Below the pieces are notes generated by a model. The model saw nothing but the letters and a program-made list of their open reading frames with translations. It was not told the DNA's origin and did no database searches. 64,000 nucleotides of DNA from Chloroflexota bacterium (GTDB lineage: Bacteria > Chloroflexota > Anaerolineae > Aggregatilineales > J027): NCBI GenBank assembly GCA_024434115.1, contig QMIT01000003.1, forward strand, positions 62,001 through 126,000, written 5' to 3'. Position numbers and translations under genes: made by a program. Positions 58,501 to 64,000 of this stretch are shown here, piece after piece (within the stretch, counting starts at the first letter, position 1; the number at the start of each line of letters is the position of its first letter).

Positions 58501-59333
58501 TACCGCTCATCAATTGAAGCAAGTTCACTGCGATTGTGTTCCTCAGCCTTAACCTGAAGCTCTTGATAACCGCTTATCTGCTCTTGATAACCGCGAATTT
58601 CGTACCCATGTGTCTCTTGTAATGCGCGGCGGTCTTCGGCGGCACTGACTCTTTTACCTAATTGGTAAAAATATTCAATGACTGTCACTTTTTCGTCTTC
58701 GGTCAGTTCAATCAGCTCACGCAGGCCCGTCGGAATATCTGACCCAACGGCAACAACACCCAGTCCATAACCATAAGGAATGTCAAAAGTGGGGTACTGT
58801 TCCTGCAATTCCTCCCACAGTTTCCAAACCTCAAAACCGCCATCCCGCAAATGGGTATCATGAAACAGCACAACCCCGCGATTGCTGACTTTTGGCCGCC
58901 ACTCCATCCAATCTTGATACACTGCATCATAGGTGTGACAGCCATCAATATGCAGCAAATCAATCGAACCATCACTAAATTGATGCGCCGCTTCAGAAAA
59001 GGTCGTTTGCAAAAGTTGGGAAAATCCCCCATAGAGAGGATCGTGGTGCTGGCGCAGATTCTCCAAAACCTCAGGGCCATAGAAACCCGCTTGATCGTCA
59101 CCTTCCCATGTATCTACCGCATACGCCTGTGTCCCCGTCCCTAAGGCTTTAATGGCTTGGCAGAAGGCACAATAGGAAACCCCATGATGGGCACCCAGTT
59201 CAACCAAAAGTTCTGGGCGAACGGCGTCAATCAAATACATGGCAAACGGCACATGGTACAGCCACCCCGAGGGGGCAACACGTGCTGGTTCGGTCAGCGC
59301 AATAGGATAATTTAGCGGATTAAACTTAATCAT
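55518..59333 (-). CDS. Giant methyltransferase / coiled-coil / GT2 / GT4 fusion
   Basis: This 1271-residue protein appears to hold four units. A class I methyltransferase domain (1-210: LVELGAHHGVSYCAFCQAI, DLLHIDGCHTYDAVYQDW) comes first. A long coiled coil (about 225-395, rich in Glu/Gln/Leu) follows. Then comes a GT2 domain (about 605-860: SVSLVLPSFNHRDYTNNCLEQM, IIVVDDCSTEEG, LNNDILPQEGW, YEDTDYCFAVRAAGYEVY). Last is a GT4-like domain (about 890-1255: VLICAPLMPEFDRESGSRRF, ILFVGNFRHPPNIQAF, VPLKVGAGTKRKLLQALMVGTPSV). It would build and methyl-cap a surface glycan on one scaffold. The coiled coil likely sets spacing or oligomer state. It starts 18 nt after the upstream double-methyltransferase stop. 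Confidence 0.88.
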   Translation of the reverse strand: MIKFNPLNYPIALTEPARVAPSGWLYHVPFAMYLIDAVRPELLVELGAHHGVSYCAFCQAIKALGTGTQAYAVDTWEGDDQAGFYGPEVLENLRQHHDPLYGGFSQLLQTTFSEAAHQFSDGSIDLLHIDGCHTYDAVYQDWMEWRPKVSNRGVVLFHDTHLRDGGFEVWKLWEELQEQYPTFDIPYGYGLGVVAVGSDIPTGLRELIELTEDEKVTVIEYFYQLGKRVSAAEDRRALQETHGYEIRGYQEQISGYQELQVKAEEHNRSELASIDERYRLGLTNLGRQHENDLNTLRQALHAKYENDLLTLTHTLQTEYEAQLDQRIAEQQALTKQLSELALDNRESDLLLSHQQFHIEQLELELGSVKEHAKRVEHQFASAQHYALMLEQQMTAFHNTRAWSMIQRWYRWKRRLMPDGSRLERLYHLLMTSQYLLRKEGPITLTKRLYRWTFKGERQSFMPAVEPSNPAPEPIAMSVPSGELPPLTAPVYMNVVFPTAKLSEQTRHELEQLVEQYVTPSHRYLSILNWTADFDLTEALPLHAVFAPPVEEDSLPYLDRTADLAVVRGNERMEEARRVAKYGVICLEEDGSVTNVLIQAVETTQQQLPSVSLVLPSFNHRDYTNNCLEQMVKTIPPDMDVEIIVVDDCSTEEGVYEEIKEWEARDPRIQVLQNPQNMGYLMTCKFGASKATKDIVVTLNNDILPQEGWIQALARTFVDFPDAGVVGGMLIFPDGRLQEAGAAVFNIGNAWNVGRLEDPNSPEYNFVRKVDYVSGALLATPRWLWNQIGGYDERFRPIYYEDTDYCFAVRAAGYEVYFQPDCRVIHFEGVTSGTDPSKKGTLKHYQALNHEKFLEKWKDMLEEQPSSPPDVTVATVLRTTLVGSRTGTKRVLICAPLMPEFDRESGSRRFAHFVDMFQELGWSVTLLIQNPNHGERYTHLLRQRGVAVFGGYPYFTNPEMLLENGHFDLVMGVFWEFGEYLLKFVEKLSPAPKLVVDTVDLHFVRNVRGAFVEGEDIGLDADQGENIVRELNVYGQADGVLTVSEKEAHMLNEMFIQRPNAFCIPDMESLETSPIPYEERRGILFVGNFRHPPNIQAFDYLMQDILPLLDLDVLRDHPLYIVGNDMQRFLGKSAQVKIPNVHMVGWVPSVIPYIEASRITIVPLKVGAGTKRKLLQALMVGTPSVSTVVGVEGMNLEHGKHVLVADTASDFAQSMTTLLYDNPLWHSIAAQGRELIQQYNSQEIAMAKFEMTLQQVLGEETVRINQPIRAAT

Positions 59334-59351
59334 GCCTCTGCAATTCTTTCT

Positions 59352-61247
59352 TTAAGGTTTGCGCCGAATCCAAAAACTTCCACCACCCCACCATGGGGAG
59401 TTAGGGAAGGTCTTTTTCATAGCTGCTGGATACTTATTTGCAAGATAGGTATTGCCAAATATCACTTCAAACTCGTTATTCAATATCAAAAACGCTTGTA
59501 GAAGGTACTGTTCTGTCCAAAAACGATGCAAATTCAGAACCCAATCTTGCCGATATTCATATGGCAAAAAGATGTCATGAATATGCACAATCACGCCTTT
59601 GTTAAGGCGCGGCAGGACTTCTAGGAAAAGATAATTAACATCCCCACCTATTTTGACAACATGCGTCGTATCAATAAAGAAGATGTCTCCGGCTTGAAGT
59701 TTTTGGAAAACGCTTAAATCAACTGCCTCAATGGGTTTGACGATGAGAGATGAAAGCCCGGGAAAGCCTTTTTGCAAAAATTCATTCGGATAGGGTTCGA
59801 TGGCGATTACCTTTGTATTGCCGTTCAAAAGGGCCGCCTGTGCACTGATCCTTGTAGACATCCCCGATCCGGTTTCTAATACTAATTGGGGTTTATAATG
59901 CCTTATCATACAATACAAAGCAAGAGCATCTGTCCCCGAAAACATCGGATTATTGAAATAAAACAGATGGGGTTCAGAGGGTGGATCATGCGGTATGGCA
60001 TTATATTCATCGGCATAGGCGGGAAAAACTTCTCGTAAGAGGCGAAGTTGTTCCACATCATTCATATCCACACCGGGAAGCTCTGAATTGTGCTTCCATA
60101 ACGATTCACTTAATGTCCGGGTGTCTGGAATAGGTTCATAGTAATGATTTAGGGTGATATGAAAGCCCCGCTCTTGCCAATATTCAAAATGGTCATGTAG
60201 CTTCTGGTTGGAAACAAAATATTCGACAAGGGCAGATAGATAACCTGCAACCCACTTCTCGCCGTATTTTTCAACTAAGGCATTCGGGGAATCCACTTGG
60301 GCTTCTACATTGCCAATATTGGCATCTGGATACAACGTCGGAGCGGGGGCAGATGCGAAAGACCGTTTAGGCAGTTTTGAGGCCACATGCACCATTGCAT
60401 TACTACCCAAAATGCCCAACATCCGTGACCAAAGGTGATAGGTTACAAATTCACAATCGAGGGCCGTAAACCGTTGTTCCATCTCTCGTTGCGAAAAGAC
60501 CCGATAAACCAACACCCCTTCTTCAGGGCGCACCGGATCGCCATGATATTCAGGTGGCGCATGGTGAACGATATTCCCATCGCTATCAAGGCTGGCGCGG
60601 ATATTATCGTGTTCCGCATAGGGCGCAAAAGGAACGGTAAAACAATATATCCCGCCTTTTTTGAGGATGCGGATGATTTCGCGCTCGGCTTTTATCGCAT
60701 CGGGGATGTGTTCAAAAACCTCGGCGGTAAGCACGATGTCAAACGTTTCATCGGGAAATGAGGTCTGCTGTAAATCTTCATGTCGAACCCCGTTGACCAT
60801 CTGGCCTGATTGATATTCTGGGCCAAAGTATTCAGAGTAATAGAATAATTCTGGTCGTAGCAACCGCTTGAGATATAAAAAGAGCGCAGCATTCGCCTCT
60901 GCCGTGAAAAGTTTGAGGTTGTAGAAGTTAATATGAGCAGCGATTTCTTCAATGGTGGCATAGGGATGACCAAAAAGCCCGATGGAAATCGCACAGACTA
61001 ACTGACGCTGCCGATTATAGGAATTTGATGAGGTTGCGACTACGGTTTCGCGGAGATTATGATGGGCAATGCTAAATTCAGTTGGGGTCCCGCTGAGATT
61101 ACAAAGGCCAACAAACTTGCCGCTTTGCAGAATTTCGTGTTCCATGCCAGCCGCGTAGTCATTATAGACAGCGGACGGCAGATTAACATCAAGAGGCGAC
61201 CACGTAATCAGGACGTCATTAAATTTAAAGTTTCGAGTGGCTGTCAC
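59352..61247 (-). CDS. Protein with two methyltransferase domains
   Basis: This 631-residue protein starts with GTG at 61247. The first half has late-motif features of a Methyltransf_11-type domain (SFPDETFDIVLTAEVFEHIPD, REIIRILKKGGIYCFTVPF), but the motif I glycine loop is unclear (LRPELFYYSEYFGPEY in its place). The second half has a CmcI/Methyltransf_24-like domain (VLETGSGMSTRISAQAAL, VIAIEPYPNEF, GDIFFIDTTHVVKIGGDVNYLFLEVLPRL). A middle helical region links them. It is in one operon with the giant glycosyltransferase and likely decorates the same glycan. Confidence 0.82.
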   Translation of the reverse strand: MTATRNFKFNDVLITWSPLDVNLPSAVYNDYAAGMEHEILQSGKFVGLCNLSGTPTEFSIAHHNLRETVVATSSNSYNRQRQLVCAISIGLFGHPYATIEEIAAHINFYNLKLFTAEANAALFLYLKRLLRPELFYYSEYFGPEYQSGQMVNGVRHEDLQQTSFPDETFDIVLTAEVFEHIPDAIKAEREIIRILKKGGIYCFTVPFAPYAEHDNIRASLDSDGNIVHHAPPEYHGDPVRPEEGVLVYRVFSQREMEQRFTALDCEFVTYHLWSRMLGILGSNAMVHVASKLPKRSFASAPAPTLYPDANIGNVEAQVDSPNALVEKYGEKWVAGYLSALVEYFVSNQKLHDHFEYWQERGFHITLNHYYEPIPDTRTLSESLWKHNSELPGVDMNDVEQLRLLREVFPAYADEYNAIPHDPPSEPHLFYFNNPMFSGTDALALYCMIRHYKPQLVLETGSGMSTRISAQAALLNGNTKVIAIEPYPNEFLQKGFPGLSSLIVKPIEAVDLSVFQKLQAGDIFFIDTTHVVKIGGDVNYLFLEVLPRLNKGVIVHIHDIFLPYEYRQDWVLNLHRFWTEQYLLQAFLILNNEFEVIFGNTYLANKYPAAMKKTFPNSPWWGGGSFWIRRKP

Positions 61248-61425
61248 GCTTGATAACCTGTTCCAAAAGGCACAAGACCTTAACGATTAAAGAGGCTTAA
61301 TTGTATTGATCTATATATAAATCCGACTGGCTAGTATAAACGACAATAGGGCAGTTTGCTATGACAAAATTGATGCCGTCCGTCTTGCGGAGGGGAGAAA
61401 AATGGCACGCGCTTGAAAAGAAGAA

Positions 61426-61454
61426 GACCGCTATGGATTAACAGCATAGCGGCC
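61426..61454 (-). terminator. Intrinsic terminator after dcd
   Basis: Read on the minus strand, a 10-bp stem (61454-61445 with 61435-61426, one G-T) has a 9-nt loop and is followed by TTCTTCTTTTC. It starts 11 nt past the dcd stop codon. Confidence 0.8.
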
Positions 61455-61464
61455 TAGAGATTTG

Positions 61465-62019
61465 TCAAATGCGGGGTAGGGTAATGCTAATCTGATCTTG
61501 ATATTTGCCCTTGCGATCCCCATAGGAAGTTTCACACGGTTCATCGCTTTCAAAAAAGAGCAGTTGAGCAATGCCTTCGCCTGCATAAATGCGGGCTGGT
61601 AGGGGAGTCGTATTGCTAATTTCAAGGGTGAGGAATCCCTCCCATTCAGGCTCGGCGGGCGTTACATTTAAGATTATACCGCATCTCGCGTAAGTGCTTT
61701 TACCAACACATACAGCCATAACATTGCGAGGGATACGAAAGTGTTCGACGGTACGGGCAAGGGCAAAGGAATTCGGTGGCACAATACAAATATCACCCTT
61801 AAAATCTACGAATGAGGCGGGGTCAAAATGTTTGGGGTCAACAATCGCGCTGTTGACGTTGGTAAAAATTTTAAATTCATCGGCAACCCGAATGTCATAA
61901 CCATAACTTGACACCCCATAACTAATGACGCCTGCGCGAACCTGTTTTTCAACAAATGGCTCAATCATGCCGTGCTCAAGTGCCATCTTGCGTATCCAAT
62001 GATCGGCTTTAATACTCAT
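61465..62019 (-). CDS. dcd: dCTP deaminase
   Basis: This 184-residue trimeric enzyme deaminates dCTP to dUTP in pyrimidine deoxynucleotide supply. Family motifs are clear: [12 protein letters not shown], the nucleotide site [10 protein letters not shown] and catalytic Glu in [17 protein letters not shown], then [13 protein letters not shown]. It starts 16 nt after the glycerate kinase stop. The AGGAG ribosome site (62032-62036) overlaps that stop codon, so translation is likely coupled. Spacing to the ATG is rather long (12-13 nt). Confidence 0.95.
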   Translation of the reverse strand: MSIKADHWIRKMALEHGMIEPFVEKQVRAGVISYGVSSYGYDIRVADEFKIFTNVNSAIVDPKHFDPASFVDFKGDICIVPPNSFALARTVEHFRIPRNVMAVCVGKSTYARCGIILNVTPAEPEWEGFLTLEISNTTPLPARIYAGEGIAQLLFFESDEPCETSYGDRKGKYQDQISITLPRI

Positions 62020-62035
62020 AAGTGGATAAAATCTC

Positions 62036-63172
62036 CTATTTAAATTGCAGTGCTAATGTATTACCCAAATGAATCGCAAGCTCCGTCAGCCACGCCTCGC
62101 TGTTTTTTAATGCCTCATCGAGTGATGCTGGACGGGGTACAATGCTCCATGCCGAAGTAAACCCCCATGTCTGTAAATTTTCGGCGGAAGCAGTCACACT
62201 TCCGGCCAAAACAATCACGGGAATTCCTAGTTTGCTGGCGGCCTGTGCAATCCCCATCGGCCCCTTGCCACCACCCGTCTGATCATCCAATTTTCCTTCA
62301 CCTGTAATAACCAGTGCGATAGTCTCCTCCGCCAAGATTTTATCATAACCACAAGCCTGAATAACTACCTCTGCCCCGGAGACCAGTTCCGCCCCAGCTA
62401 CTGCATAGAGTCCAGCGCTCAAACCGCCCGCCGCCCCAGTACGTGGTACATCCCCGATCTCAATCCCGACATCCCGGCGCACAATCTCAGCATAATGGGC
62501 AAGGTTGATTTCCAACCGGTGTACTGCTTCTGGATCGGCCCCCTTCTGTGGCCCAAAAATCGGCGCTGCCCCTAATGGCCCCAGTAGCGGATTTTCAACA
62601 TCGCACAGCACCCGAATGGTGACACCCGCCAATTTTTCGCGCAAAGGGGTTGCATCAATCGTGGCTAGTTGACCCAGTGAGCCACCGCTGCCTTTGATGA
62701 GTTGCTTATTTTTATCAAACAGCCGTGCCCCTAATGCCAATAAACACCCCGCGCCTCCATCCACCGTTGCACTGCCGCCCACACCAACCAAGATTTCAGT
62801 CGCGCCGCGCTGAACAGCATCCAAAATCAACTGGCCTGTCCCAAACGTGGTGGTATGGAGAGGATTGCGATCAGTCGACTCTAATAATTCCACACCGGAT
62901 GCGCGTGCCATTTCAACCATCGCGGTTTTTCCGGCAAGGCCATATTGGGCCATCACTGTTTCACCCAATGGCCCTTGTACGGGACGTTGTATCCGCTGCC
63001 CTTGCACCGCGTATAGCCACACATCTAATGTTCCGTTGCCACCATCCGCTAAGGGCATCAATAAAGGTTCACATGGCAGGCGGCTCTTTCGCAGTCCTGC
63101 GGCTATTGCTTCGGCTGCTTGTAAGGCGGTTAAGCTCCCACGAAACGCATTTGGGCAAAGCGCGATTTTCAT
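62036..63172 (-). CDS. Glycerate kinase (GarK/GlxK family)
   Basis: This 378-residue enzyme transfers phosphate from ATP to D-glycerate, giving 2- or 3-phosphoglycerate. It starts with the family signature [22 protein letters not shown] and contains [42 protein letters not shown] and [17 protein letters not shown]. The ATG at 63172 is preferred, with AGGG upstream; a longer frame adds 23 residues not found in the family. It feeds glycerate from the glyoxylate pathway into glycolysis. The downstream dcd is translationally coupled. Confidence 0.93.
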   Translation of the reverse strand: MKIALCPNAFRGSLTALQAAEAIAAGLRKSRLPCEPLLMPLADGGNGTLDVWLYAVQGQRIQRPVQGPLGETVMAQYGLAGKTAMVEMARASGVELLESTDRNPLHTTTFGTGQLILDAVQRGATEILVGVGGSATVDGGAGCLLALGARLFDKNKQLIKGSGGSLGQLATIDATPLREKLAGVTIRVLCDVENPLLGPLGAAPIFGPQKGADPEAVHRLEINLAHYAEIVRRDVGIEIGDVPRTGAAGGLSAGLYAVAGAELVSGAEVVIQACGYDKILAEETIALVITGEGKLDDQTGGGKGPMGIAQAASKLGIPVIVLAGSVTASAENLQTWGFTSAWSIVPRPASLDEALKNSEAWLTELAIHLGNTLALQFK

Positions 63173-63303
63173 TCCTATTTCCCTGTGCTCATGCAATTTT
63201 GACCAGTATAGCCTGTTTTGCAGAGCATATGCACGCTGCATGTTTGCTGTATACTAGAAACGGGGTACTCATTGTTCCATTAATTTACTTACGGGATATT
63301 CTC

Positions 63304-64000
63304 ATGAGCGATCAAAATGCAGGCCAAGTGATCGGCGATTATCAACTTCAAGATCTGCTGGGTGAAGGGGGTATGGGGTCGGTTTACCGTGCAATTGATA
63401 TTCAGCTTCAGCGTCCGGTTGCCTTGAAACTTATGCACCCGGAAATTGGACGCCAAGAAAAATTTCGGCAGCGCTTTATCCAAGAAGCCCGCGCCATTGC
63501 GATGCTCGACCACCCCAATATCGTGAAGGTTTTTTCGTTCCACGCCGAACAGGGCCTTTTGTATTTGATTATGGAATATGTAGCAACGGGCAGTTTACGT
63601 GGTTATCTCAATCGGATGTACCGCGAAAGCAAATTTGTCAGTCTCCTAGAGGCTGTCGCGCTTATCCGCCAGATCGCCTCCGCGCTGGATTATGCCCATC
63701 AGCAAGGCATGGTTCACCGCGACATCAAGCCCGACAACGTGCTGCTAAAACTTGCCACCAGCACAGGGATTGGCGATACGACTTTCAACGCCCTGCTCAC
63801 GGACTTTGGCCTTGTCAAAATGGCCGAAAACGCGATTTTGCAGACGCAGGGCGGGCATCCAATGGGCACGCTTCCCTATATGTCGCCCGAGCAGATTAAA
63901 GGCGAGGAGGTGGACGGACGAACCGACCTTTACGCGCTGGGTGTCATGATGTACGAGTTGATTGTCGGTAAGCTGCCTTTTATGCCACGCAACATTCTCG
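63304..64000 (+). CDS. Serine/threonine protein kinase (PknB type, C-terminus beyond window)
   Basis: The first 232 residues are visible. The Gly-rich loop is LGEGGMGSVYRA, the ATP lysine is K42 (VALKLM), and the catalytic loop is HRDIKPDNVLL. The activation segment starts at DFGLVKMA and ends with GTLPYMSPEQIKG. The Asp of helix F (GRTDLYALGVMMYEL) is also present. All catalytic residues are intact. Hanks-type kinases of this order usually continue with a membrane helix and an external sensor domain, which would lie outside the window. No strong ribosome site is seen before ATG 63304. Confidence 0.93.
   Translation, partial: MSDQNAGQVIGDYQLQDLLGEGGMGSVYRAIDIQLQRPVALKLMHPEIGRQEKFRQRFIQEARAIAMLDHPNIVKVFSFHAEQGLLYLIMEYVATGSLRGYLNRMYRESKFVSLLEAVALIRQIASALDYAHQQGMVHRDIKPDNVLLKLATSTGIGDTTFNALLTDFGLVKMAENAILQTQGGHPMGTLPYMSPEQIKGEEVDGRTDLYALGVMMYELIVGKLPFMPRNIL

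Overview
The window looks like a chromosomal segment from a Chloroflexota bacterium, probably Anaerolineae-like (inferred from gene content, not from a marker gene tree). The pointers are secreted SH3-repeat, WD40 and beta-propeller proteins, an HTH/NB-ARC/TPR STAND regulator, twin S41 peptidases, frequent TTG and GTG starts, and mixed short operons on both strands at moderate G+C. Housekeeping anchors are trpS, smpB, dcd, pepA, tRNA-Leu(GAG) and tRNA-Arg(UCG). There is no sign of a prophage or plasmid, and no CRISPR array was seen.

Layout. 1-4 kb (minus): a cut-off secreted propeller/SH3 protein, a tyrosine recombinase and a histone-deacetylase-like hydrolase. 4-10 kb: pepA plus an adenosine-specific kinase, a MinD/ParA-like ATPase, a 2TM protein, a GNAT enzyme and an HtrA protease. 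10-18 kb (minus): trpS, then a surface-polysaccharide cluster of two GT4 enzymes, a methyltransferase, a MurJ-like flippase and AsnB. 18-24 kb: a LysM/M23 peptidase, an IsrB element with its omega RNA, a large surface protein and an unknown protein. 24-29 kb: a two-component pair, a second tyrosine recombinase and an NHL-like propeller. 29-34.5 kb: tRNA-Leu, then an SH3/TPR/M1-peptidase operon. 34.5-44.5 kb: a cytochrome P450, a WD40 protein, two S41 peptidases, smpB, an unknown gene, the STAND protein and tRNA-Arg. 44.5-55.3 kb: a nine-gene molybdenum aldehyde oxidoreductase operon. 55.5-63 kb (minus): two giant methyltransferase/glycosyltransferase proteins, dcd and glycerate kinase. The window ends inside a Ser/Thr kinase.

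Two systems stand out. The first, at 19.45-20.73 kb, is a compact RuvC-only IsrB nuclease (347 aa, all RuvC residues present, no HNH) preceded by about 225 nt that folds as an omega/HEARO-type RNA. It lies between two surface-protein genes and carries no transposase. The second is the operon at 44.86-55.30 kb. It joins a Desulfovibrio-type aldehyde oxidoreductase (MOP), a DUF364 protein, an FAD/multi-[4Fe-4S]/CCG redox protein, a tiny CxxC protein, a methyltransferase, a C-GCAxxG-C-C protein, a radical SAM enzyme, an AMP-dependent CoA ligase and a PadR regulator. Most junctions overlap by a few bases. It resembles a Desulfovibrio neighbourhood (around DVU_1551-1559, from memory) whose product is, to my knowledge, uncharacterised. 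Its 355-nt leader holds a palindromic candidate operator and a terminator-like hairpin, so PadR control plus attenuation is a testable idea.
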